Assembly (NCBI GenBank): GCA_028706405.1
Contig: JAQWBM010000012.1
Coordinates: 1-44,094, forward strand
Origin: Eubacteriales bacterium
Lineage (GTDB): Bacteria; Bacillota; Clostridia; Peptostreptococcales; Anaerovoracaceae
Direction: 5' to 3'
DNA: 44,094 nt
Position numbers and translations under genes: made by a program. Below, piece by piece: positions 1 to 9,306 of this stretch. Under the pieces are notes generated by a model. It did no database searches and was not told the origin of the DNA. It worked only from the letters and a program-made list of their open reading frames with translations. Position 1 is the first letter of the stretch. Every line of letters begins with the position of its first letter.

Positions 1-2895
1 TTCCAGCTCCTTCAGATATCTTCCGTAGGATGTCCAGTCACCGTTTTGCTGCGCAGTAACAGCATTATCATAGGATTCATTAGCAAGACGAATCAGGTTG
101 TTTAGACTGAGATCCTCACTGTCACCACCATCTGGCTCTTCAGTGTCTTTCGGTTTATCTGATTGTCCGGTTCCTATGCCAAACAGAACATCCAAAGCTT
201 CTCCAAGGGTCTCCTCATACACTATCCTGTCACCGTAAGCAACTATTACCCGCTTAACTTCAGGCAGGCTTCCTGTATTTGCCGCTTCCAGATATACCGG
301 CTCTACATACATTATTGATTCTTCGATAGGAATGATAAACATATTACCCCTGACGTATGTGGAGCCTGACGAATTCCAAAGTGAAAATTCCTTAGATATC
401 TCAGGATGCTGGTCAATTTGGGATTCTATCTGCATCGGTCCGTAGGTTATCCTGTCCTTCGGGAATTGATACAAGACCAATTCTCCATAATTCTCTCCGT
501 CATTTCTGGCTACAAGAAGAGCTGTCATATTCCTTTTTCCTGTTGGTGTATATGGTATAGAGTTGATGAATTCAACGTCTTCTTCACCAGGCAGCTTCAT
601 AATATAGTATTGTGGAGTCATAGGCGCTTCCTGTGTGCCATAAATTTCATTGGCAATTTCCCATAAATCCTCGCCCTGATAGAATATTCTCACGTCATGC
701 ATATGATAACGCTGATATACATCGGCTTGAATATTAAACAGCACGTTAGGATATCGAATGTGAACCTGCAATGAACCCGGCATTTCTTCAAAGTTTTTAA
801 ACAGCTTAGGATAAATCTTCGCATAGGTAGTAGCGATTGGATCATCTCCATTTACAAGATAATAATTCGTATCGCCGTTGTATGCATCGATAACGACCTT
901 TACTGAATTTCTTATATAGTTCGTTTTGCTTTTCATTGGGTTAAATGGCTCAGAATACGGATAGTAACTGCTTGTAGTATATGCGTCGATAATCCAGTAG
1001 AGCTTACCGTCCGCCGTTACGATATATGGATCTGTGTCATACTCCAGAAAAGGCATGATCGTCTGTACTCTCTCCATTATATTTCTATTGATGACAATTC
1101 TTGAATCTCCGGTGATGTTAGTAGATACCAATAGCTTCAGGCTCTGCTCCCGAACTGCAAATAGTGCTTTGTTTATAAGGTTTAATTTGATACCGGCAGT
1201 TCCCTCATAAGTAGAGTATACGTTGTCTTCTTCTTGTCCGCCGCTGCTTGGATAGTCAAATTCCAGCTCATTTGTATTAGTAAGGATATAATTATTGGTC
1301 AATTCACCGAAGTAAATTTCGGGTCTGGTAATATCGATCTCTTCCACTTGTGATATTGGCGGGATACTATCTATAAGCATGTCAGGCTGACCACTGGCAG
1401 TTACCTGGTCTACTCTGGACAGGGTAATACCGTAACCGTGGGTATACTTCAAATGCTTATTGATCCATTCCTGTCTGGTTCTTGTTTGATCGATTTCTCT
1501 GGCGGACAAGAATGTTTGTGTGTATTCTCCATTGATCATATACCGGTCTACATCTACATCGTCAAACATGTAATATAATCGGATACTCTGTGTTTGATTG
1601 TAGAATGTTTGAGCGGGTCCAAAATCATTGATTCTGATATTATTAATGGTTCCCATATTATTATTGATATCTTCCTGGGTTAAATCAAACGTAGCAGGGA
1701 ACAGCTTGGTCTGTACGTTATTCAAATCATACGCATGCTGGGTGAAGGTTATATTATTTTGCAAATACTGACTTTCTTTGTTGATTTCATCAGGAGATAC
1801 GACCAGGTTCTGAACCATCAGACCGGCTCCTGTACCTAGCGCCCCTACTATTATCATGATGATCGGAACCGAAAATACTGCCTTGTAGCTTCTTCGTTTT
1901 ACCCCCAGGACTAAACCGATAGCGGCCAACAGAGACAGCACTATCATCACTCGATAAACCCATAAAGTCACATTGATATCTGTAAAGCCGGCCCCATACA
2001 GGACTCCTGTATGAGAATAAAGGAGCTCATATTGTCTGAGAAAGAAGTTTATGCCTACCATCAGGAAGAAAATCACACCTAGTATTGTAAGCTGTTTAGA
2101 TGCAATTTGGATCAGTTGTTTCAGATTTTCGTTAGTGAACTGATTGTTCGGCCTGCCGAAGCCTCCAAAACCTTGACCCTGACCTTGGTTGCCATAATGC
2201 TGTCCGTTTTGGTCTCCGCTGAAGCTCTGACCAAACTTATTAAAGGCATCACCAAACATCGCATTTATAGTGTTTCCAAAGTTGTTCGTCCTGTAACCCT
2301 GTCCATCGCCTTCATTACCTCCTTGTGGTTCTGTCGTTTCAAAGACCTTGGGTCTTCTCATAGAGAGAAGAAGGAAATAATATATGACTGTTAAGGCGAC
2401 AAATGCAACAATAAGCCCGATCAACAGCTGATTGAGCAATGTGATAAATTCTAATTTAAAGATATAAAAGGATAAATCCATACCAAATATAGGATCATTG
2501 ATATTGAATGACGTACTATTTGCAAATTGCAGGATCAGGAACCATAGCCCCAATACCATAGTAACTGTCACCAATATCCCAAATATTGCGCCGAGACCTA
2601 ATGTTATTCTATTCAGCGTCTTTTCACTCATCGCCGGAGAATCAACAGTATCAACACGTTTGTAATAACCTCTCTTTATTACGCGTAAATAAACATACGA
2701 CAATACCATTATAATAAGAAAGGTTGGTATTCCAATTTCCAGCTGTGTCAACAGCTTCTTAAAGAAAACGCTCGTATACCCCAATTCCCTGAACCAAAGA
2801 TAGTCGGTGATAAATTTTATAATCCCGCTAAATCCAGCTATTACCGCTAATAGTATAACGGTTATTACACCGAGACCTATTTTTCTTTTTTCCAC
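1..2895 (-). CDS. UPF0182 family membrane protein (C-terminus cut by window edge)
   Basis: The minus frame is open for 965 codons from a GTG at 2895 to the window edge, with AGGAGG 9 nt upstream. The N-terminal third holds several hydrophobic segments of about 20 residues (around residues 7-30, 50-70, 95-120, 160-185, 280-300 and 325-380), with a Gly/Gln/Asn-rich loop between. A large extracytoplasmic part follows, with the family's typical stretches such as KHLKYTHGYG and FDDVDVDRYM. This matches UPF0182/COG1615, usually 900-1000 aa, so only a short C-terminus is missing. The biochemical role of the family is unknown. It is the last visible gene of the minus-strand cluster, 67 nt after the PEP carboxykinase stop. 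Confidence 0.9.
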   Translation of the reverse strand, partial: MEKRKIGLGVITVILLAVIAGFSGIIKFITDYLWFRELGYTSVFFKKLLTQLEIGIPTFLIIMVLSYVYLRVIKRGYYKRVDTVDSPAMSEKTLNRITLGLGAIFGILVTVTMVLGLWFLILQFANSTSFNINDPIFGMDLSFYIFKLEFITLLNQLLIGLIVAFVALTVIYYFLLLSMRRPKVFETTEPQGGNEGDGQGYRTNNFGNTINAMFGDAFNKFGQSFSGDQNGQHYGNQGQGQGFGGFGRPNNQFTNENLKQLIQIASKQLTILGVIFFLMVGINFFLRQYELLYSHTGVLYGAGFTDINVTLWVYRVMIVLSLLAAIGLVLGVKRRSYKAVFSVPIIMIIVGALGTGAGLMVQNLVVSPDEINKESQYLQNNITFTQHAYDLNNVQTKLFPATFDLTQEDINNNMGTINNIRINDFGPAQTFYNQTQSIRLYYMFDDVDVDRYMINGEYTQTFLSAREIDQTRTRQEWINKHLKYTHGYGITLSRVDQVTASGQPDMLIDSIPPISQVEEIDITRPEIYFGELTNNYILTNTNELEFDYPSSGGQEEDNVYSTYEGTAGIKLNLINKALFAVREQSLKLLVSTNITGDSRIVINRNIMERVQTIMPFLEYDTDPYIVTADGKLYWIIDAYTTSSYYPYSEPFNPMKSKTNYIRNSVKVVIDAYNGDTNYYLVNGDDPIATTYAKIYPKLFKNFEEMPGSLQVHIRYPNVLFNIQADVYQRYHMHDVRIFYQGEDLWEIANEIYGTQEAPMTPQYYIMKLPGEEDVEFINSIPYTPTGKRNMTALLVARNDGENYGELVLYQFPKDRITYGPMQIESQIDQHPEISKEFSLWNSSGSTYVRGNMFIIPIEESIMYVEPVYLEAANTGSLPEVKRVIVAYGDRIVYEETLGEALDVLFGIGTGQSDKPKDTEEPDGGDSEDLSLNNLIRLANESYDNAVTAQQNGDWTSYGRYLKELE

Positions 2896-2962
2896 AATTT
2901 TGTTCCTCCTTATACCTAACATTATAAGTTATACCTTATTCAGCCGGTTCAAGTGTTACAAC

Positions 2963-4621
2963 TTACTTTTTCTGATCATCGATAATCTTTTTAATGGATG
3001 TGGTTGCTTCTTTAGGCAAACTGTCTCTTCCTCCCTTGAAATCCCCCAGTGATTCCAGATATTCGATTCTGCCTTTCATGCTCTTTACCAGCAGATTTAC
3101 ATATTCTTTATCATTAAAGTCCGGAATAAAACCTTCGATGTCCATCGTCTTTATGTTGGACATTTTCCCAAAGGTTTTAAACTGGGCTGTTTCATCAACA
3201 ATGCTTTCTATGATTTTGATGGTAACGTCCTTAGGAATCTTTGTATCAAGGAAGTGACCAGTATTAATGATATAGCACTGTACTCCTCTATTTTCAAACA
3301 GCGCCTTAAACTTGTTGTAATCCTGTTCCAGCGGGTAGGTTCTGAACGGATTGGCATATGGTTCAAATACAAGCGAATCTTTATCGACGCCTTCCGCCAG
3401 CTTTTCTGCAGTGGTTCTCTTCGTTGCCAGAGTCGCACCAAATACGGATGCAAGAACCGGGTTTTCCAGCTTTATAACAGGGGGCAGGGAATGATCCTTC
3501 ATTATCCATACGATGCTATTGATGGGTTCATCCATTTTATCCACTCTGTCAGCCGCCCAAAGCTTTGATTTGATGGCTCTTCCATTGCCGTTTCGTATAT
3601 CCTCCGTTATGATCACAATCTTGCCGTCAGCATCGATTGTTGCTCCGCAGTTTTGAACGGTAATCAGGAATTTATTATCCGGTGAAGTCAATGGATAATC
3701 CTGAGTTTTGTCAAAATAGGATGGTTCCAAGGCAACGGCCGATCCATTTTCTGTCGAAATGATATATGCGTCATCGTGAAGTACTGTTACGTCATATTTC
3801 CCGCTATGCTTTGCATGGGTCAATGTGGATTTTCCTGAACCAGATAATCCGAATACTCCCATGACATATTTTTTTCCGTCTTTTCTGATCATTCTTTTCA
3901 GGCCGCCATGACAGGGTGCATACCCGTTTCTGTTTGCTATACCCCATGCAAGAGTCAATGTACCCTTTTTATGTTCTCCAAAATACCTCAATCCAAGCAA
4001 GCAAGCACAGTTGTGCTCTGGATCGAAATAAGCAAGTCCGTTTGGAAATGCCGGATCCTGCCAGTCGGGGTCAGACATGATATAAATGTCAGGTTCATTT
4101 CCGATAACCTTCGAACGCTCATACATCTCATCATACGTTTTGTTCATGTACTGGAAATTCAAGAGCCAATTATACATTGTGTTTTCATAGGTCTCCGGGA
4201 TCAAAAGACTCGCTTTTATCATAAAGTTCTCATCAAGGCCTATATAGGCTTCCGTATGAAGCATCTTTTTATATCTTGTTCTATAAACGGCTTCTCTAAG
4301 TACTTTGGTATAATCTCCTTCATTTACTCCCTTTTCTCCCAAAATTACTCTGGCGCCCGCAAACCTCCCGACGGTTTCTCCATCATTGAATAGCAGTATT
4401 TTTGCTCCTTCCGGCAAACCGATTTTCTCGGGTTCAAAAACAGTCATATCTGTTAAGATTGTTCCTGCCGAGTTCTTTGCCATTTCATATGCTTCCTTTA
4501 AATCTGTAGTTCTTTTTACATTATTGCCATAAAATGCGGTTTCTATTGTTGTCCTGGACTGCGTAAAAGCTTTATTCCCCGTTGTTATTTTGTTTCTTTC
4601 GAATCTTGAGCTCGTAGACAT
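2963..4621 (-). CDS. pckA: Phosphoenolpyruvate carboxykinase (ATP type)
   Basis: 552 aa. The enzyme converts oxaloacetate plus nucleotide triphosphate to phosphoenolpyruvate, CO2 and NDP (gluconeogenesis, or anaplerosis in reverse in anaerobes). Seen: the P-loop GLSGSGKST near residue 260, the following VLHDDAYII (kinase-2/metal-binding region), and CHGGLKR before it. Length fits the ATP-dependent family (about 530 aa). I chose the ATG at 4621 because it has an AGGGG ribosome site; an upstream in-frame ATG at 4666 would overlap the preceding gene. It sits 13 nt behind the zinc-ribbon gene and 67 nt ahead of UPF0182, so co-transcription is likely. The kinase-2 segment differs somewhat from the classical GDDEHGW form, so this is a divergent branch. 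Confidence 0.9.
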   Translation of the reverse strand: MSTSSRFERNKITTGNKAFTQSRTTIETAFYGNNVKRTTDLKEAYEMAKNSAGTILTDMTVFEPEKIGLPEGAKILLFNDGETVGRFAGARVILGEKGVNEGDYTKVLREAVYRTRYKKMLHTEAYIGLDENFMIKASLLIPETYENTMYNWLLNFQYMNKTYDEMYERSKVIGNEPDIYIMSDPDWQDPAFPNGLAYFDPEHNCACLLGLRYFGEHKKGTLTLAWGIANRNGYAPCHGGLKRMIRKDGKKYVMGVFGLSGSGKSTLTHAKHSGKYDVTVLHDDAYIISTENGSAVALEPSYFDKTQDYPLTSPDNKFLITVQNCGATIDADGKIVIITEDIRNGNGRAIKSKLWAADRVDKMDEPINSIVWIMKDHSLPPVIKLENPVLASVFGATLATKRTTAEKLAEGVDKDSLVFEPYANPFRTYPLEQDYNKFKALFENRGVQCYIINTGHFLDTKIPKDVTIKIIESIVDETAQFKTFGKMSNIKTMDIEGFIPDFNDKEYVNLLVKSMKGRIEYLESLGDFKGGRDSLPKEATTSIKKIIDDQKK

Positions 4622-4634
4622 TTTACATCCCCTT

Positions 4635-6503
4635 TTAATAATTTTGATATTTAATATAGTTGACAATTTTCATTTCGCCATCGACAGGTTCTAAATGGTA
4701 TATCCAGTGATACTTTAGATCATTGGTTTTGCCGTTTTCCGTGATCTGAATTTCCTCATAAGTCCACGCATAATACCCTTTTGAGCCCTTGCGAATATCC
4801 CCTATTTCAAGCAATTGAAATGTTTCTTTTACCTTGCTGACCTTTGAAAAGTTTACCGCGTTTCGATATGCTTTACTGTCTTTTTTCAATAAATTAAGCA
4901 CGCGATTGCTGCCGCCATTTACATAGTCTATCCATTGTGAATCAAAGGCTATAAGTGTTCCCACTATGGATTGGTCATAATAAACAGGGTCTTTTCCTTC
5001 AGGTGCTTTCCATATATTGTTTTCAATCGGTTTAGAATGATTAATGTCCGAAAGGCCGTAATCCTTTCCTGCCTGATAAGCAAGCGTCTCATTCTTTCTA
5101 ACGTTTATAATATTTTTATTATTGCCCATCTGCGATGCGATTAATGCAGTCTTATCTGACATTGGTTCTGGATCCGGTTTCATTATGTTTTCCGGTAATT
5201 CTATATCTGTATCATCCTCTTTGCCATTAACGTCTGTAGCTTCCGGTGATTCTCCGGAAGCAGGCTCTATATCATCGTCGCTGTTTATCCATCCTGCAAC
5301 TGTACCTATGACCTGTGACTGCACATTATTAATAGACTTCGCAATTGCACTGTTCGGTGCAAAATACCGGATTCCCAGTATTGCTATCTCCACAGCCAAT
5401 ATGAGCGCTATGATAATTAGAATCACTCTGCCTAATCTAGTCCTTTTATCCGTCGTTTTTTCAATATTTTCCTCTTCATGAGAAGTTGGGATTGGTGGTA
5501 ATGCTTCTTCAATTGTTTCCGGTGCTTCTTCGATTATATCTTCAGCTGTTGCAGGTCTTGCGTCCTTGCATATTTCCGTTTCATTTGTCTCTGCATCTGC
5601 TGCTGTGGTTTTTTCTGAATTCGCATCCGCTCCCAAGGCTGCAGTTTCAGCCGTTTCAGCCGTCATGGCATCTTCTTTTACAGCGAAAGCCTCTGACCCG
5701 TTATAATGTTCCGTTAATTGTGCTGCCGATATCTCTTTGGCTTCAATGTTTTGCTCTTCCTCCATTTTCTGACCCAATTCCTGTTTTGATTCTGAGGATT
5801 TATTCTTTTTTTTCTTTTTTTTGCTGCCGCTATTCTGTATAGCGCCGTCTGCAAAGAATACAGCTCTCGCCGCAGCCATCTCATCCAAATGTCCCGCTTT
5901 TAAGCTTTGAACCTGGTGAACAGTTTCTGGAGCCGGCATTTCAATCGTTTCTGAATCGGACGTTTGGGTCTTCATTGCTTCATCGGTTGATGCGGCTGGC
6001 TCAGCTTCTTCCTCTGCGGCCGGCGCAGCCATCTTTGTCTCATCAACGGCATCCGCGAAATCTTGTAAGGTTTCCTTATATGTATCATCTAAAGTTTCTT
6101 CTGACTGGTTTCCCTTTAGTCTTTCATATTCTTTATCCAGCAATTCCTGGAATTCTTCGTTTCTTTTATTAAAGGTATAGAATCTATCAATTTTGGATTC
6201 ACTGCTTTTCTTAAAATTGTCCTTGATTTCCTGAAACAGCGTTTCCTCTAACATCTTCTCTGCGTCTTCATTAATGTTCGGTTCACTATAGTCCTCCAGA
6301 CGCCAGTTAAATCTGATATCTTCAGTATTTTTCAGTTTGGTAAAATCATGAACATCCCAAACAAATTCACTATTCTTTGGCGAATCATTTCTTTCAATCG
6401 GTTCCGCGGATTCATCGGGCATCTGAATTTTTGTGGGTTCTCCGCATTTTCGGCAGTTTTGATCTGTATCGTCAAGCAAATTGCCGCATTTTCTACAATA
6501 CAT
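4635..6503 (-). CDS. Zinc-ribbon, single-TM protein with acidic linker and extracytoplasmic domain
   Basis: 622 aa. The N-terminus is a zinc ribbon (MYCRKCGNLL then NCRKCG, two CxxC pairs). A long charged, Ala/Glu-rich low-complexity region follows to about residue 350, with a run of nine lysines near residue 230. One transmembrane helix (LGRVILIIIALILAVEIAIL) comes next, then an acidic linker and a C-terminal domain of about 170 residues that may be an NTF2-like fold as in other zinc-ribbon membrane proteins (inference). The layout suggests cytoplasmic ribbon, membrane anchor and outside domain. GGAGG lies 8 nt before the ATG at 6503, so this start is preferred over the ATG at 6518. It follows a small membrane protein gene by 16 nt. 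Function unknown; a sensor or envelope role is only a guess. Confidence 0.75.
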   Translation of the reverse strand: MYCRKCGNLLDDTDQNCRKCGEPTKIQMPDESAEPIERNDSPKNSEFVWDVHDFTKLKNTEDIRFNWRLEDYSEPNINEDAEKMLEETLFQEIKDNFKKSSESKIDRFYTFNKRNEEFQELLDKEYERLKGNQSEETLDDTYKETLQDFADAVDETKMAAPAAEEEAEPAASTDEAMKTQTSDSETIEMPAPETVHQVQSLKAGHLDEMAAARAVFFADGAIQNSGSKKKKKKNKSSESKQELGQKMEEEQNIEAKEISAAQLTEHYNGSEAFAVKEDAMTAETAETAALGADANSEKTTAADAETNETEICKDARPATAEDIIEEAPETIEEALPPIPTSHEEENIEKTTDKRTRLGRVILIIIALILAVEIAILGIRYFAPNSAIAKSINNVQSQVIGTVAGWINSDDDIEPASGESPEATDVNGKEDDTDIELPENIMKPDPEPMSDKTALIASQMGNNKNIINVRKNETLAYQAGKDYGLSDINHSKPIENNIWKAPEGKDPVYYDQSIVGTLIAFDSQWIDYVNGGSNRVLNLLKKDSKAYRNAVNFSKVSKVKETFQLLEIGDIRKGSKGYYAWTYEEIQITENGKTNDLKYHWIYHLEPVDGEMKIVNYIKYQNY

Positions 6504-6519
6504 TCTGCGATCCTCCATG

Positions 6520-6912
6520 TTATTCTCTGATCAGTAATTCAAGTTCTGCTTCTGTATATACTTTTCCGCTCCTGCCTATATCGAATTCCCCTTCAGGTGC
6601 AGCCTCCGGTACAGTCTCTTGATTGAGTGGGTCTATATTCTCGCTTTGCAATTGTGTTTCGCTATCTGCAGCTTCTATGTTTTTAGATAATGTTTCTCCT
6701 ATATGTGCTAAATGATTGTCTATATTTTTCAGTGTATCTATTTGAATATCTGTTTTCCAGTACCATAATTTCATCCGGCGAAGAACGATCCATAAAACAA
6801 AAACCAGAATCGTCAATACCGTCAATAGGATCAATAACGTTTCAAATTGTGATATATATGGAAGACCTATGCTTTGCAACCCTTCTCTTATTTGATTTAA
6901 TATGATTTCCAT
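6520..6912 (-). CDS. Small one-TM membrane protein, unknown function
   Basis: 130 aa. One strong hydrophobic helix lies at about residues 24-45 (LLILLTVLTILVFVLWIVL) followed by basic residues, so the C-terminal part is probably cytoplasmic. That part is acidic and ends with YTEAELELLIRE, which could be a short helix or interaction motif. AAAGG precedes the ATG. It is the first gene after the promoter at 6947-6975 and reads straight into the zinc-ribbon gene, so both membrane proteins are probably made together. I do not recognise the family. Confidence 0.7.
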   Translation of the reverse strand: MEIILNQIREGLQSIGLPYISQFETLLILLTVLTILVFVLWIVLRRMKLWYWKTDIQIDTLKNIDNHLAHIGETLSKNIEAADSETQLQSENIDPLNQETVPEAAPEGEFDIGRSGKVYTEAELELLIRE

Positions 6913-6946
6913 TTTTATATACCTTTTGGGAATTATAGTACATTAT

Positions 6947-6975
6947 ATTATAATACACATGGCATGGAATAGCAA
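6947..6975 (-). promoter_or_regulatory. SigA-type promoter for the membrane protein/pckA/UPF0182 cluster
   Basis: On the minus strand TTGCTA (6970-6975) is followed by a 17-bp spacer and a perfect TATAAT (6947-6952), 35 bp before the ATG at 6912. Confidence 0.65.
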
Positions 6976-7060
6976 ATATAACGGCGAAAAAATCATTGCA
7001 ATTTGACTAAATGGGTCATATATTAGAACTTGCTGAACAATTCAAAAAGATCTATATTCT

Positions 7061-7092
7061 CAATAAAATAAAAAGAGCGGGTATTATCCCGC
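7061..7092 (-). terminator. Rho-independent terminator
   Basis: On the minus strand GCGGG/CCCGC (5 bp, 6-nt loop, 7077-7092) is followed by CTTTTTATTTTATT. It lies downstream of the small gene at 7266-7451 and upstream of the next minus-strand promoter. Confidence 0.6.
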
Positions 7093-7156
7093 CCTTTATT
7101 ATTGCAAGAGAGATCTTCATGAACAGTATAGAGCAGCTTTAACAAGAATTGGGCTG

Positions 7157-7188
7157 CTGAACAACCTTATTATAATAAGGTTGTTCAG
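7157..7188. repeat. 32-bp perfect palindrome
   Basis: The 16-nt arm CTGAACAACCTTATTA is followed directly by its exact reverse complement. The surrounding 6976-7265 stretch holds no gene that I can support. There is no T-run on either side, so it is not a standard terminator. Confidence 0.85.
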
Positions 7189-7265
7189 TACTTGAAATAC
7201 ATTTAGAATGCATTCTGCCCCTTATTACGCTGACGGTTTACTGCTTTTTTGCACCTTCCGTGCAA

Positions 7266-7451
7266 CTAATAGTCTGAATTGGGTCTAATTTGCTCTTTGA
7301 TTCTGCTGTTGTTTATACTTCTTATGTCACCTTGGTTTACTTCTTTCATATCACCTTGGCTCATTCTGGAATCAAATCTTTTGTTGTTGCTTTCGACCTT
7401 TTCATTTGTGTTGCACGTTGAATTATTCATATTATTCTTAGTTTTTTTCAT
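7266..7451 (-). CDS. Small hydrophilic Asn/Ser-rich protein
   Basis: 61 aa, very hydrophilic and rich in Asn, Ser, Lys and Glu, with one Cys and no membrane segment. An excellent ribosome site (AGGAGGG, 7 nt from the ATG) makes it a likely real gene. It appears monocistronic, ending before the terminator at 7061-7092. The composition resembles small spore-associated proteins of Clostridia, but no family motif is visible, so function is not assigned. Confidence 0.6.
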   Translation of the reverse strand: MKKTKNNMNNSTCNTNEKVESNNKRFDSRMSQGDMKEVNQGDIRSINNSRIKEQIRPNSDY

Positions 7452-7595
7452 TTCTAATCCCTCCTAAACAGTATTCTGTTTCATATGCATTTAGATTATG
7501 TGAGGAAATTACAGGAATTTTTGCAGTTTTTTTATTTTTTGTATCCGTGGTTTTGAAACTGCCCCCGGACAAGAACTTTTAAAGCCGATTGTGTG

Positions 7596-7624
7596 TTTAC
7601 AATTAGCTTTTTTGCATTTATTAT
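7596..7624 (+). promoter_or_regulatory. SigA-type promoter of the HD-GYP transcript
   Basis: TTTACA (7596-7601), 17-bp spacer, TATTAT (7619-7624). The start would be near 7631, giving a ~180-nt leader before the ATG at 7812. Confidence 0.6.
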
Positions 7625-7687
7625 GAGAGTATAAAAATAGAAGGGAACTGCCGCTCCGCCTCGCAGGCAAAATTATATGCCCCGACT

Positions 7688-7789
7688 GCTTGCCGGCTAC
7701 TTCGCCTGCCATTGATGGCATGTCATGGTACATGAATCCTTTGAGGATGAAGCAAACGGGTTTTGCTCAGCTCAGGACCGCCGGCAAGC
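7688..7789 (+). ncRNA. Structured 5' leader RNA, class not recognised
   Basis: A 10-bp perfect closing stem (GCTTGCCGGC 7688-7697 with GCCGGCAAGC 7780-7789) encloses four consecutive perfect hairpins: 7707-7720, 7723-7735, 7736-7748 and 7751-7767. Upstream, two further small hairpins are possible (7658-7668 and 7666-7681). The closing stem ends 7 nt before the AAGGAG ribosome site of the HD-GYP gene. I could not match it to c-di-GMP-I, c-di-GMP-II, ydaO or other classes I know. It could be a riboswitch or a protein-binding leader. Confidence 0.5.
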
Positions 7790-7811
7790 GTGCGGGAAGG
7801 AGAAGAATTAC

Positions 7812-9065
7812 ATGAACAATCTCAATACTTATCAAGTTATGGCAATATTATTAAAAGCATTGAACCAGATCGATGAAAGGCTTGTCGACCACGGGTGCAG
7901 AGTTGCATACGTTGTTTATAAAATGATGCAGGCGGACGGTTCTTACCAGCAGAAGGATATGCAGGAAATTTGCATTATCGCGGCACTTCACGATATCGGC
8001 GCCTATAAAACAGAGGAAATCCATCGCATGATTCAGTTTGAAACGCAAGACGTCCTTGACCATTCCATTTACGGATATCTCTTTTTGAAATACATGTCTC
8101 CCATTGGCGAGAGAGCTGAGGTTGTACTTTACCACCATATGAATTATAAAATGTATCCTCAGATTAACTGTAAATATCTGAATGTTGCAGACATGATCCA
8201 CCTGGCGGACTGGATGGATGTCCTGTTCAGGCTCAACAAGCCGTGGCTCATTGACGAAACGAGAGAAATGCAGGACCTTCAGTTCGGAAGAAGCACCGTT
8301 GAACTGTTTTGGAAGGCCAACGAGCAATATGGTATTGATAAAAATATCTGGAACGGCTCATACCTGGAGGAATTGTCCGCCTTTATAGGGACTGCCGAAT
8401 ACGGTGATGAAAAACTGCTAGAGTTTATCAGGATGATCGTATATTCCATCGATTTCAGGAGCGAGGCCACTGTCTGCCATATGGTCGCTACTGCCAGCCT
8501 CAGCATGGAGCTTGGAAAGCTGTTTGATCTGGATGAAAAAGAATTAAAGAAAATTCAACTGGGCGCTTACCTGCATGATATCGGCAAAATTTCAACGCCT
8601 GTTAAGATCCTTGAGAAGCCCGGATCGCTTACACCGGAAGAAATGCAGACCATGAAAAAGCATGTAGAGATCACCGGTGATATTCTAAAGGATTATATTC
8701 ATAAGGATATTTTTCAAATCGCATATCGTCATCATGAAAAGATCGATGGCAGCGGGTATCCCTGCCGGCTTTGTGCGGATCAATTGACGTTAAGCGACAG
8801 GATAGTTGCAGTCGCCGACCAAATCAGCGCCTTGGAAGGAAAGAGAAGCTACAAGGAAGGTTTCTCCAAAGAGGCGGTAATTGAAATATTGCATAATCAA
8901 AATGATGCGGGAAAGCTCTGCGGACGCGTAACCGATTCCGCAATCCGGCATTATGATGAAATCATGGAGCCCTGCAGGAAGAACAAGGGAATGATAACAG
9001 AAATGTATGACAGTATCTGCGATGAATTCGCTCTTATTAAGGAGAAACTCAAGGCAATATCATGA
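7812..9065 (+). CDS. Tandem HD / HD-GYP domain protein
   Basis: 417 aa. The first half is an HD-like domain (ALHDIGAYKTEE near residue 57, later YHHMNY) without the GYP signature. The second half (from about residue 215) is a complete HD-GYP domain: LHDIGK near residue 256, then RHHEKIDGSGYP near 311-317 and DRIVAVADQISAL. HD-GYP proteins usually hydrolyse cyclic di-GMP, so it probably acts as a soluble cytoplasmic phosphodiesterase; the activity of this one is inferred. The ATG at 7812 is chosen because AAGGAG lies 9 nt upstream; an in-frame ATG at 7725 falls inside the structured leader. It stands alone, before tRNA-Lys. Confidence 0.85.
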   Translation: MNNLNTYQVMAILLKALNQIDERLVDHGCRVAYVVYKMMQADGSYQQKDMQEICIIAALHDIGAYKTEEIHRMIQFETQDVLDHSIYGYLFLKYMSPIGERAEVVLYHHMNYKMYPQINCKYLNVADMIHLADWMDVLFRLNKPWLIDETREMQDLQFGRSTVELFWKANEQYGIDKNIWNGSYLEELSAFIGTAEYGDEKLLEFIRMIVYSIDFRSEATVCHMVATASLSMELGKLFDLDEKELKKIQLGAYLHDIGKISTPVKILEKPGSLTPEEMQTMKKHVEITGDILKDYIHKDIFQIAYRHHEKIDGSGYPCRLCADQLTLSDRIVAVADQISALEGKRSYKEGFSKEAVIEILHNQNDAGKLCGRVTDSAIRHYDEIMEPCRKNKGMITEMYDSICDEFALIKEKLKAIS

Positions 9066-9146
9066 AAGACTCTTCGCCTGACTTCTCGTAAGCCGCATCG
9101 AATCTTGACTACGGTGAAAACCGCAGAAATTCAAAGAATTTTAGTA

Positions 9147-9175
9147 TTGACAAGCCCTGTAATTGCTGATAGACT
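9147..9175 (+). promoter_or_regulatory. Promoter of tRNA-Lys
   Basis: A perfect TTGACA (9147-9152), 17-bp spacer and TAGACT (9170-9175). The start would fall about 40 nt before the tRNA. Confidence 0.65.
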
Positions 9176-9224
9176 GTTAAAGTGCCAAAACTTATGAACC
9201 CTCTTGTTTAGAATTTAATTACAT

Positions 9225-9300
9225 GCTTCGTTAGCTCAGTTGGTAGAGCACCTGACTCTTAATCAGGGTGTCCGGGGTTCGAACCCCCGACGGAGTACCA
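9225..9300 (+). tRNA. tRNA-Lys (anticodon CTT), probable prophage attachment site
   Basis: A full cloverleaf with encoded CCA. The anticodon arm CCTGA/TCAGG carries CTT at 9258-9260, the D-arm is GCTCAGTTGGTAGAGC, and the T-arm is CGGGGTTCGAACCCCCG. The 7-bp acceptor stem closes with a G-U pair. Phage genes begin right after it, and the 3' end of a tRNA gene is a common attB for tyrosine integrases. The integrase and second att site are not in the window, so attL here is inferred. Confidence 0.93.
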
Positions 9301-9306
9301 AGAAAT

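Noticed and set aside
7509..7733. 74-aa minus-strand ORF
   Set aside because: No ribosome site; it lies across the promoter and structured leader of the HD-GYP gene and has low-complexity, unconserved-looking composition.
7812..8140. First HD domain as a second active c-di-GMP phosphodiesterase site
   Set aside because: It has an HD motif but no GYP signature, so only the second domain is called HD-GYP.
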